From assembly GCA_037176905.1 (NCBI GenBank), contig JBBBWG010026347.1, forward strand, positions 39,227 through 71,966: DNA of 32,740 bases, written 5' to 3'. The position numbers and the translations under genes are program-made. Position 1 is the stretch's first letter. Each line of letters starts with the position of its first letter. This stretch comes from Azolla pinnata (Eukaryota > Streptophyta > Polypodiopsida > Salviniales > Salviniaceae). The notes under the pieces were generated by a model. That model saw only the letters and a list, made by a program, of their open reading frames with translations, ran no database searches and was not told where the DNA came from. Positions 24,241-32,740 of this stretch are shown here, piece after piece.

Positions 24241-24608
24241 TAAGACCGTTTAATTAGATTATATCATTTGTAGCTCGTTTGTTGCAAGTTTGCAACAAGT
24301 TTGCCGCGACTTTGCAGGAATTTTGCCGCGAGTTTGTACGCTGCTGCTTGTTTGCAGCAACTTTGCCTCGAGTTTGTAGCAACGCTGCCGCTTGTTTGCA
24401 GCAACTTTGGCGCGAGTTTGGAGCAACTTTGCCACGTGTTTGCAGCAACTTAGCTGCGTGCTTGTTGCAACTTTGCCGCATTCTTGCTGCAAGTTTGCTG
24501 CGACTTTGCCGCAAGTTTGCCGCATGTTTGCTGCAAGTTAGCCGCATGTTTATAGCAACTTTATCACCCTAAACTTTAACCCGTATCTTTTTGTGATATG
24601 TGTACAGG
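24241..24608 (+). other. Second transposase intron, packed with the motif
   Basis: Donor CCAG/GTAAGA and acceptor TGTACAG restore the transposase frame (LSIFFELPYWEDL). About twenty motif copies (TTTGCCGCGA, TTTGCAGCAAC, GTTTGGAGCAAC) occupy 24275-24560, and they also create fake ORFs on both strands. Confidence 0.75.
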
Positions 24609-24680
24609 TTGTCAATATTTTTCGAGTTGCCGTATTGGGAGGACCTCAAAATCAACCACTTACTAGACTTCAAGTATAGC

Positions 24681-25640
24681 GTAAAGCCTTTGGGCATACA
24701 AATGCTCTCGCCGTCTTCCAACATATGGCAAATGACATTTTCCGAGATTTTCTAGATATAATTCTCATCATCTATCTAGATGATCTGCTTATCTACTCTA
24801 GAACACAAGCGGAGCACGATGTACATGTGCGAAAAATACTCTTACGCACGATATACATATACACAGTCTTTATGATAAATTGGAGAAGTGCAGTTTTGAT
24901 TGCAAAGAAGTGGAGTTCTTGGGTTACACCATTTCATCCAAAGGTTCAAACCAAATTTTCTTGACCCAAGGAAAGTTCAAACTATAGTGGAATGGCAAAC
25001 TCCATGTTCCGTCCGCGATGTCAAGTGTTTTCTTGGATTTGTCAACTTCTACCGCAAGTTCATCTAGAATTATTCGAAGATTGTCTTGCCGCTCACTCAG
25101 CTCACCAAGAAAAATCAAGTCTTTGTATGGACTCCTGAAGCGGACAAAGCCTTTACTCAATTAAAAGAGGCATTCACATCAACTCCTATCTTAGCTTATG
25201 TGGATCTAGCGAGGCCATATATCATTGAGGCAGATGCATCCGACTTTGCACTAGGAAGCATCGTATCACAACTAGGGGAAGATGGGGAGTTACATCCAGT
25301 CGCGTTTCACTCAAGAAAATTTAATGTTACGGAGATCAATTATGAGGGGCATGATAAAGAGTTACTAGCTGTGGTCGACTCTTTTGCGCAGTGGCGACAT
25401 TTCTTGGAAGTATCACCTCATCAAATCATCATTTATAGAGACCACAAAAATCTTACATATTTCCAGACGGCATGAGTGCTAAATTGGCGACAAGCTCGGT
25501 GGACGCAATTTTTAACTCGTTTTAATTTCCAGATCATTTTCCGCCCAGGGAAACAAGGGCAAGCGGATTCTCTATCTCGACGCTCATACTTGGCACCTCA
25601 CCCTAGAGACCCAACTTTCGACAATCAAAAGCAAGTTCTC
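24681..25640 (+). pseudogene. pol: Gypsy reverse transcriptase and RNase H
   Basis: RT opens at FGHTNALAVFQHM and contains the catalytic YLDD (24773-24784) in IIYLDDLLIYSRTQAEHDVH. A frameshift near 24850-24880 separates it from [19 protein letters not shown] in another frame. The connection domain has [15 protein letters not shown] (then a stop) and LTQLTKKNQVFVWTPEADKA. RNase H keeps its acidic residues in IIEADASDFALGSIVSQ, GHDKELLAVVDSF and YRDHKNLTYF. A TGA at 25473-25475 ends that frame, and [14 protein letters not shown] (25554-25595) shows the family's usual spacer. Confidence 0.85.
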
Positions 25641-25869
25641 CTTGGTCCAGCAAAACTGCAAGCCACAACGGGTTTCTAACGTGCCACTGGATTCAAGTCT
25701 TCTGATACTATTCAACAACAACTTCAAACAGATGATTTTGCAAAGGATGTCTTCGCCTACCTTGGTCCCAATGATGCATCTTGCTCCACATTGTATGGAT
25801 CATCTCGACATTATAAGGAGTTTAAGCGTCAAGATAACTTATTTTTCTAAAAGAATCTCTTTTACATCC

Positions 25870-26545
25870 CTGATGGATCACCGCGCCTTCAAGTGTTGGA
25901 GCACTGTCATGATGCCCGTATGGCTGGACACTTTGGTATTTCCCAGACCATGGAGTTAGTGAAGCGATCCTTCTTGTTGCCTCATTTACAGTAATTCGTT
26001 GAAGATTACGTTCGCACATGTGACATCTGTTGTCGAGCCTAGATGCCTGGGCATCATCCTAATGAGTTGCTGCAACCGTTGCCGACACCAAGCAAGCCAT
26101 GGCAGTCAATTTCTATGGATTTCATTACAGATCTGCCTCCTTCGCAAGGTTTTGATGTTATTTTAACCATAGTGGATCTATTTACCAAGATGACACATTT
26201 TTTGCTATGTGTCAAGAGCATTAGTAGTCAAGAAACAGTAGAGATTATTATGTGGGAAGTATTTCGCCATCATGGTCTTCCAGATAACATTATTAGTGAT
26301 CGTGGTCAGCAATTTATCTCTCACTTCTAGAAGCACCTATGTGACGAGTTCCGAATCACTTGCAAACTCTTTTCAGCATATCATCCTGAAACTGATGGCC
26401 AAATAGAGCACACGAATCAAACACTTCAGTAGTATCTTCGATGCTTCATCAGTTACCAACAAGATGATTGGAGTCATCTATTGCATCTTGCAGAGTTTGC
26501 GTACAATAACACTATACACTCTTCTACCAAGGTCACGCCTTTTGT
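25870..26545 (+). pseudogene. Gypsy integrase
   Basis: The zinc-binding H2C2 part is traceable (LEHCHDARMAGHFG, CDICCRA) with stops between. The core has ISMDFITDLPPSQGFDVILT, FRHHGLPDNIISDRGQQF and FSAYHPETDGQIEHTNQTL, giving the D, D and E positions. TAG codons interrupt at about 26039, 26328 and 26428. The frame reaches [18 protein letters not shown], the end of the core, and is then replaced by unrelated sequence. Confidence 0.85.
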
Positions 26546-26933
26546 ACGTTGTCGCGTTGCTGCGTGCGTGCATGTAAAATATGGCGGGACCACGGGGGCC
26601 TTAGACTAGGAAGTAAGTGGATGGGAATATGGGTATGAGCAAAGAGGGAGGAGATTAACACAATAGAGAATAGGGGAGACAAGATTTATGAGGGCATGTA
26701 TATTAGTAGGGCAACTCTGCGTACAATAACACTATACACTCTTCTACCAAGGTCACACCTTTTGTACGTTGTCGCGTTGCTGCGCGCGTGCATGTAAAAT
26801 ATGGCGGGACCACGGGGGCCTCAGACTAGGAAGTAAGTGGATGGGAATATGGGTATGAGCAAAGAGGGAGGATATTAACACAATAGAGAATAGGGGAGAC
26901 AAGATTTATGAGGGCATGTATATTAGTAGGGCA
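26499..26933 (+). repeat. Tandem duplication, 220-bp period
   Basis: 26499-26713 is repeated at 26719-26933 with about four single-base differences. Each copy contains roughly 50 bp of gypsy integrase end plus about 165 bp of the neighbouring LTR-like sequence, so the duplication arose after those two were joined, and recently. Confidence 0.9.
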
Positions 26934-27165
26934 TGCAAGCCGCACGAAGATTACAACCGCGGTCACGTAAGCCGGACCCCAAATACAAGAAGAAAAGAAA
27001 ACCCTAGGAAAAGAAAGATGAAAATCAAGAAGAAACCCTCAACCTAAGTGGTATACCTCTCATACTTCCCAATGGTGCCCTTCCTCTCCTTTTATAACAG
27101 AAGGAGGGAAGGCCGTTACAAAAGGTGAGACTAAATATTCCTTATTATTTGCAAATGTGTCATGT
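26550..27165 (-). repeat. LTR-like promoter segment
   Basis: On the minus strand TATAAAAGGAGAGGAAGG (near 27090) is followed by a long CT/T-rich leader, as in plant LTRs. Borders are not defined, and the segment lies between a gypsy fragment and copia B. It has no coding frame. It could belong to either neighbour or to a third element. Confidence 0.35.
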
Positions 27166-28079
27166 GCATGTGCAACGTTGCACATTCCACTTTCACTCGG
27201 TTACTCGATTTTCCTCCTATGGACGAAAATCTTCACGACAACGTTCTCGGCAAAATTGGACGAACTCATCAGACTTATACTCTCCCCCGTTATCAGATCG
27301 TAGGCATATCAGCTTTCGATCCGTGTGATTCTCGACCATTGGGAGCTAGTCCTTGAAGATCGTGAAAGCACAATCTTTTGTCCGAGTCGGATAAGCCCAC
27401 ACCTTCCGCGTAGCGTCGTCGATGAAGGTGACGAAGTATGACGCTCCACCGAGAGATTGATGTGGAATCAGGCCACAGATGTCCGAATGGACCAAATCGA
27501 GTGGACTCGATTCTCTCGGTGCACTAGTCGGATGTGGGGCAGTGACTTGCTTGTCGTACTGGCAATGCTCGCAAAACTGATCGTCGGAGAAGGAGAGCTT
27601 GGGAACGTAGCCGGCCTTGGATAGATACGTGATACCGGCTTTGCTCAGGTGGCCGAGTCTTCCGTGCCATAGTGATGACACCGGAATATCCACGAGGAAT
27701 AAGTCACCCTCTCTAAGTGTGACATACAAAGGATACAGTGAACGTATCTTTGGGCCACGAGCAAGTAGGAGGTTCCCTTTGTGGAGACTCCACCCTCCTG
27801 ACGAGAAGCTTGCACAAATGCCTGCTTCGTCAAGTTGTCCCACCGAGATGAGCGACCTTGAAAGCTCCGGGACGTGTCGAACATGGTGGAGTACAATTGT
27901 AGAGCCACCGAAAGGTTGAGCTCTACTATACCAATGCCGATAACCGCATAATGCTGCGAATTTTCGACGCGTATAGGATCAAAACTTCGAGCCGTATACT
28001 GTCGGAATTGCGATCGGAATGGAGTTACATGGTAAGAGGCACTCGAGTCGAGTAGCCAGCTGGTGGCTTCCTCCGTCGT
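27165..28079 (-). pseudogene. pol: Copia B protease and integrase
   Basis: Protease motif WLLDSSASYHVTPF has Ser in place of the Gly of the DSG active site. After frameshifts, GAG-pre-integrase reads SLWHGRLGHLSKAGITYLSK and FCEHCQYDKQ. The integrase core has PLDLVHSDICG, FVTFIDDATRKVWAY, a TAG, LRSDNGGEYKSDEF and a decayed EENRVTE, so the D, D and E region is traceable with stops. Confidence 0.8.
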
Positions 28080-28938
28080 AAGTAGAACTTCTCCTTTGGT
28101 CATGCTGTCCACAGTGAGGATGTTTGGATCATCCTCCGTAGTAGCTCTGATTGTGCGCCGTGAATCCATAGAAGATGAACCGCAGAAGTTCACCTCCTCC
28201 GTACGATTGCCCTTTTGCTGAAATTTTTCGTTCTTCACTTTGAGGGCTCGACAGTCGGCCTTTATGTGTCCACGTTTCTTGAAATAATTGCACGTACGTA
28301 AATCCCTAGACTTACTTCGGTTTCTCGTCGCGTTCGGCCCGCGCGAGGAACTTCTTCCACGATGTTGCTGTCGATCACCTGTACTCTGTACGGTGTATGC
28401 TTCACTTGCCGAGTTCTGAACGAACGTTTTCCTCCAAAGCGTCTTCAGACAGAATGGAGCTCGTAATCTCCGAGTACTTCACGGCCGCAGCTAATGCGTT
28501 GCATACGGTCGTGACGAAGGTTTCCCAGGATGGTGGAAGGCTAATCATCAGCAGTAGAGCTTTCAGCTCATCGTTGATCATCATCCCTTGTGCTGACAGC
28601 TGGGAAATGATTCCTTCGTACTCGTTCAGGTGAGCCGTGATCAAGTCGGATTCCTTCATTAGCAAGTTGTAAAGGCGCCACAATTCTTTTGTTGTCGTAC
28701 ACGACTAAACCGTGTAGTACACGGATTCCGACAGATGCATCCGAATGGTAGCATGGACTACCTAGTACAGCTTCTTCCATTCTTCCGGCTTCTATGTTGC
28801 CGGAGCGTTCTCATGCTCTATTGGATCGATCTGGCCGCGGACTATGAGATAGTCTTTCATCTGCTCCTTCCAAAAGTTGAAGTTCGTCCTGTCGAACTTC
28901 CTTAGACTCATCTCGGATGAGCCGGATGTTGAAGCCAT
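28080..28938 (-). pseudogene. gag: Copia B gag
   Basis: Starts MASTSGSSEMSLRKFDRTNF. Compared with copy A it has several stops in the first half and an internal in-frame deletion of about 63 bp: copy A has LSDTYEKKVVATKIYLIRR where copy B jumps from KELW to RLYNL. The zinc knuckle CNYFKKRGHIKADC has Phe for the second Cys. Confidence 0.8.
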
Positions 28939-29635
28939 TTGTCGGGAAGGCTCGTCCGTAGTTGTGTCCAGAGTGGTTACAACCGTGGGTGAGTACGACT
29001 ACAGTGCAATCTACCCAGGATGCGGTCTAACCGAGTTGGACACGAACCTAAAGGGGGTTACGGTTCTACTCGGAGTGGGCACGAGCATGACGGCTCTGTC
29101 CAAAGTGAGTATGAACCGTGTTGTCGAAGTCCGAGTCGAAATCGGACTATTACGCCTAGTCCGTGGAAGAACAAGTCGTTCTAACTCTTCTGATGCGGAT
29201 TTCGGCCAAAGTACTTCTACACAAAGTGAGCACAAGCCTCTGGCTTTGCCCGAAGTGTGTACAAAGCACTATAAAAGAGAGTACAATTGTCAGAATCGCG
29301 ATCTAATCGTACATTGCACGGATTAGATCATGATAGAGCGTTTTATTGTAGATTGCGGTAAAACGGTCGTAACTCCCTGTGGGTTGCTCCAAATCCAGTG
29401 TTGTAGCTTACATTCTCTCTCTGACGTCGAGGCGAACATGATGATGTGCTGCACAACGGAAGACATCGCAGAAAACTCTCAGAAAGCTCGAGTCTTTAGT
29501 CGCCGGTTAGAAAGTTACGGATGGTCGTAACTTTCTTGAATCTTCTCCAAACCACACGCTCTTGACGTCCACACTGAGCTGAATACAGCAGGAAGATAGT
29601 AGCAGCAAATGACGGCCTGTAGCGGACGAACCCGC

Positions 29636-29647
29636 GCTCTGATACCA
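29636..29647 (-). other. Copia B primer binding site (initiator tRNA-Met)
   Basis: TGGTATCAGAGC on the minus strand, two bases inside the LTR end, identical to copy A. Confidence 0.9.
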
Positions 29648-29649
29648 AA

Positions 29650-29993
29650 TGTTGGGAGAGACCGTCAGGCGGAACAAGGCACTAACTTCCAGCAGTATGT
29701 TGGAGATGTCAAGAGGTAGATTAGAACAAAGAGAAGATCAGATCTGAAGGAGGAGGCTTCAGATCTGAGGCGGTGAGAAGTGGCGGCAGAGGTACAAGAG
29801 AGAGTGAGAGAGAGGGATAGGCACAAGAATAGAACTTCTATTCACAAGAGTTGGAGCAACCAACTTTGGACGGCCATACAAGCTTGGTATTTATACCCCC
29901 AAGCTAGGGCTGAAGCCTTTTCGGCTTATTAAAAATATGGCCCGTTTACTTATGGAAAGTGTGAACACGGCCATTAGATGCCCGTATTCAACA
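29650..29993 (-). repeat. Copia B 5' LTR (344 bp)
   Basis: Plus-view ends are TGTTGGG and ATTCAACA, a perfect TGTTG/CAACA terminal repeat. The sense-strand TATAAATA is at 29895-29888. It is related to but clearly diverged from LTR A and LTR C, which are closer to each other. Confidence 0.9.
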
Positions 29994-31200
29994 ACACTTG
30001 CATCGAATGGTAAGAGCTTCCCCATTGGCCGATGTGTGTCCTACGCAACTCCTTTGCATCTATAGACGATGACTCTGAATTGTTGTAAACCGGGCCGACA
30101 TCCATTGAAGACTGCTATAAACTCCGCGGCAAACTTCGTGGCAAAGTGTGTGGACAACTGGGCAGTAAACTTCGCGGCAAATTGAACGGCCGGCAGCTCG
30201 ACAAATTGCGCGGCAAAATTTACGAATATAGTGCAGCAATGCGCGTAGCGAACTCCGCAGCGACCGATGCGGTTAAGGCGCGGTTAAGGATGCGGTAAGT
30301 AGCGCGGTAATCCACGCAGCAATGCACATGGCAAACAACATAAAGTTGGGTTTTTTCCCCCAAAATTGAAACCCTACTTCGCCTTCTGCTCTTGCTACTG
30401 CTCCTGCTCCCCCTTTCGCTCCTGCTCTCCCTTTCGTTTCTGCTCTCCCTACTTCCTGTTTTGCTCCTACTACTACCAATGTTCCCCTTGTTGCTCCTAT
30501 GTCGCTCTGCTGCTACTCCTGTCCACCTTGTTGCTCCTCCTAGACGCCGTGTAGTTGCTCTTGCCCACCCTACTGCTGCTTTTGCTCCTCCAGCTCCTCC
30601 AGCTCATCCTACTCCTGCTTTTGCTCGCCCCCTACTCGGGCTGCTCATCTTGCTTCTCTTGCTCCTCCAACTCCGGATTATACTATGAAATTTGGCTTGT
30701 AGTAAGTTCAGAAATTTTTCTCTATTAGTGAAATTTGGCTTGAAATCAGTGAAATTTTGCTTACGATTAGTTCAAATTTGGTCATTTGAAACATAATTTC
30801 TTCAAATTGAGCTTGCGATTAGTTCCCCATTGGTCATTTGAAACATAATTTGTTATAATTTTCCCTGCGATTAGGTCAAATTGTTGGAATTTCGTAAATT
30901 TTGGGAAATTTGTGCACTTAATGAAAGTTTGACGGCAATTAGTGAAATTTAGTAAACTTTGGCGTTTCGGGTTAAATTTGGGGAAATGTAGTAAACTTTG
31001 GGGTTTAGGGCTAAATTTGGGGTGTGTTGTAAACGAAAACCCTAAATTTCTTAAAATTTGTTGAAATTTGATAATTACAAACAAAAAGACTAAATTTACT
31101 GTTATTTGGTAATTATAAACGATAACCCTAAAATTGATGTAATTATACGAAATTTGGTAATTACAAACAAAAACCCTAAATCGAATGATCTTAAACAAAT
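29994..31200 (-). mobile_element. Inverted second CACTA fragment
   Basis: Reverse-complement counterpart of 20995-22585. It begins in transposase exon 1 (GGCCAATGGGGA..CATTCGATG), continues through the start region, a TTTGCCGCG-type cluster (30115-30340), a GGGGGAAAAAACCC stretch, a CTGCTCC-rich block, and ATTAGTGAAATTTGG and TTTAGGG-type repeats, fading near 31200. The TNP1-like gene and the terminus are not recognisable beyond that. Copia B inserted in its exon 1. Confidence 0.7.
30115..30340 (-). repeat. Motif cluster in second CACTA fragment
   Basis: About fifteen CGCGGCAAA/GCGGTAA-type units, the reverse complement of TTTGCCGCG, are placed upstream of the transposase start exactly as in the first element. 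Confidence 0.8.
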
Positions 31201-32467
31201 GTTTATCCTTTGGAAAATAAAATACAATAAAAGGTCAAATTATTTTATTTTACTTTAAAAAAAACTTGTTTTGTCATTAGTCATAACGACCGCAAATCCA
31301 AACCCATAACGTTATTTAGTTATATCTTTATTCCACCATTCCAGTTGTCATTGCGAGTCAATAAATGACATTCTCTGGATTTTCTTTTGAATTCTCTTTC
31401 TCTAATTGAAGGTTTTTCTCTCAAATTAAAGAAAAATTGTCATGGGAACGGCCTAAAACTTCTTCCACCGTCATCTACATTAACAGATAATAGATCTTTG
31501 CAATCGTCTAATTTCGATGGCTATTTCTTTCTGTAATCTTTCACTTTGAATCGGCAATAATATCAATCAATATCAACTTGTGTATAGAACAAGTTCTTCT
31601 TTTTGCCCCGCAGTAAATCCATAGATAAATATCAATGCAGCTACAAAATTCTATTGAAATTGATTTTTTTAGGCATGTATTTAGGGTTTTTGAAGAGAGA
31701 GCTTGTTCATTTGAAGCATAAACCAAAGAGCATGTTATTATAGAAGATAAATCTTTTCCTAGCCCTAAAACCTAATTCTTAGCACATTTTGATGACAACT
31801 TTTAGAAACCTTTTAGCTAAACAGTTTTTTCCATCCCTAAACACACACACACACATAAACACTGCCAATTTTATTTTATTTTCTACTAAAGATTTCCTGC
31901 AATGTGACATTGCAAGTGCAAAAAAAATTAGTTGGGTTTTTTTGGTTAGGCTTTCACTTTCCTCATGTGTGGGGACAATTATACAGCATTGGTCGCAATG
32001 GGCCAAGCTCAACATACAAGATGGTGGGGGTCTTCATCTCAGGACTAACTACGAACAAAAACGAGTAGTAAGATATGATTAGCAAGTTTGTTTGTGAGGC
32101 TACAGATCTCATTAAAACTATAACGATTACTTGCATTCGATTACATAGTTGCTCTAGGCACATTTCTTGATAACGATCGGCTCGGGAATAATAGACATGT
32201 CCGTGATGCTCGCAAAAATCTACTCCTCATAGAGCACCTTCTAACCTCACTCTGATCGAGCGCGGGTTCGAATCGATTGGAGCAAGTAGTTACAAGTTCG
32301 GATGCAGAATCTGTCGCTATGAGGAGCGGGTTTGGGAAATTCCAGCAATTCCGATTGCAACCCCCATGAACCGATTGATTCTGATGCAGGATCCGTCCCT
32401 TATATATTACATCCGATCCTTCAATATCTGCATCAGAAATCAAGAGATAAGTTGCCAAAATTGGCAG
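31201..32467. other. AT-rich intergenic DNA
   Basis: No supported gene. Contains a short CA run (about 31841-31854) and low-complexity T-rich stretches. A GGTTCGAATC at 32266-32276 resembles a tRNA T-loop but lacks a pairing stem. Confidence 0.4.
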
Positions 32468-32740
32468 TGTTGGGGACGAAGGTCGTCAGGCGGAACAAAC
32501 GCTGGCTTCCAACAGTATGGTGGAGGCGTGAAGGCGTGGGTAGAAGCAGAGAGAAGATCAGATCTAAAGGAGGAGGCTTCAGATCTGGAACGTCAAGTTG
32601 TGGCGGCCAAGACACCAGAGAGAGTGAGAGAGAGAGTTAGGCACAAAATGGAAACTTCCCTTAACTGAGTTGGAGCAACCAACTTTGGACAACCATACAA
32701 GCCTGGTATTTATACCCCTAGGCTAGGGCACCAGCCATTC
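32468..32740 (-). repeat. Third copia LTR, cut by window end
   Basis: TGTTGGGGACGA opening and the same internal sequence as LTR A, including TATAAATA on the minus strand (32714-32707). Unlike A and B, no tRNA primer site lies inside its low-coordinate end, so it is a 3' LTR of an element extending beyond the window, or a solo LTR. Confidence 0.85.

Larger units (their letters stand above)
17948..24680 (+). mobile_element. CACTA (En/Spm) element, right end lost
   Basis: DNA transposon opening with CACTACAAGG after CGA, the canonical plant CACTA terminus. In order: a subterminal array of about 12-bp motifs (17966-18790), AT-rich DNA, a TNP1/Ptta-like gene on the minus strand (20843-19695), a repeat-rich central region (20995-22450), and a Transposase_21-type gene on the plus strand (22469-24680). 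The element stops where gypsy pol sequence begins, so the right terminal repeat and the catalytic half of the transposase are missing. A second, inverted fragment of the same family is at 29994-31200. Confidence 0.75.
22469..24680 (+). pseudogene. CACTA transposase, N-terminal half (Transposase_21-like)
   Basis: Starts MDADPHHNSSESSSTDAEEL. Recognisable family blocks follow in order: CWCDRCRKRF with VVHDHIHRWGRWNP; ARTPIYDGASFSVLWAVMEI and SMDALLSLMGKMLP; LDYIRIHTCINNCVLFRGE and ECPKCGEAKYRRD; then, after an intron (23239-23427), VFGHFPVIPRLRMMF, WRIPADSPTWQHI, LRLGLGTDGVNPFG, MLTLLIPGKYKVANMDVYL and TMHDFPGFG. Later come GYHACPRCGP, GRFLPPTHQRYQ and, after another intron (24241-24608), LSIFFELPYWEDLKINHLLD. 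In plant CACTA transposases these precede the catalytic region, which is absent because gypsy sequence begins near 24680. In-frame stops and shifts (near 22602, 22700, 22853, 23080, 23660 and 23880) make it a pseudogene. Confidence 0.75.
24681..26545 (+). mobile_element. Ty3/gypsy pol fragment
   Basis: Degenerate pol lacking gag, protease and the N-terminal half of reverse transcriptase, and ending inside the integrase C-terminus. The order RT, RNase H, integrase defines the Ty3/gypsy superfamily. No chromodomain or LTR of this element is present. The left border joins CACTA transposase sequence out of frame; the right border runs into an LTR-like segment near 26545. Confidence 0.85.
27165..29993 (-). 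mobile_element. Ty1/copia element copy B, 3'-truncated
   Basis: Same family and orientation as copy A: 5' LTR (29993-29650), tRNA-Met primer site, leader with decayed repeats, gag, protease, GAG-pre-integrase and integrase core to about 27165. Reverse transcriptase and the 3' LTR are missing. Its LTR outer end abuts the second CACTA fragment, inside what was transposase exon 1. Confidence 0.85.

Noticed and set aside
32240..32290. Possible tRNA gene (GGTTCGAATC T-loop)
   Set aside because: The bases around the loop do not pair as a T stem and no acceptor or D arm could be drawn.

Overview
This is nuclear DNA from a land plant. The evidence is a long intron-poor PLS-class pentatricopeptide-repeat (PPR) gene, a split nuclear poly(A) polymerase gene with ten clear GT-AG introns, and dense plant-type transposons (Ty1/copia primed by initiator tRNA-Met, Ty3/gypsy, CACTA, a LINE tail). 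Most introns of the host gene are short, about 80-300 bp. A moss, lycophyte or fern seems more likely to me than a flowering plant, but that is only an impression; no single feature fixes the species.

Bases 1-11,800 are the genic half. After microsatellites and a telomere-like patch comes the PPR gene (2064-4835, +), which stops inside its E2 motif. Convergent to it is the poly(A) polymerase gene (11224 down to about 6891, -), readable exon by exon with its catalytic aspartates intact. A four-copy tandem repeat (about 5581-6105) lies between the two 3' ends.

Bases 11,800-32,740 are a nest of broken transposons. In order: a GAGA/TGGTG minisatellite; a LINE tail (-); copia copy A (-; 5' LTR, primer site, leader, gag, protease; itself carrying a 625-bp TG..CA insertion); an LTR with a dense heat-shock-element array; a Q-rich fragment interrupted by a CACTA element; that CACTA element (17948-about 24680); a gypsy pol fragment (24681-26545); an LTR-like segment with a 220-bp tandem duplication; copia copy B (-; 5' LTR to integrase); an inverted second CACTA fragment broken by the copia B LTR; AT-rich DNA; and a third copia LTR cut by the window end.

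The most interesting object is the CACTA element. It begins with CACTACAAGG and passes within about 25 bp into a degenerate array of a roughly 12-bp motif (TTTGCCGCGA, decaying to TTTGCTGCAA). It carries a TNP1/Ptta-like gene (-) head to head with a Transposase_21-type gene (+), separated by about 1.6 kb of TTTAGGG-like, 51-bp and GCA-rich repeats. The same motif fills two introns of the transposase gene, its leader, and the inverted second copy. In Spm/En an accessory protein binds a repeated 12-bp subterminal motif; finding such a motif inside introns as well as at the end suggests, as inference, a link between repeat binding and transposase expression. All transposon genes seen here are interrupted by stops or frameshifts.
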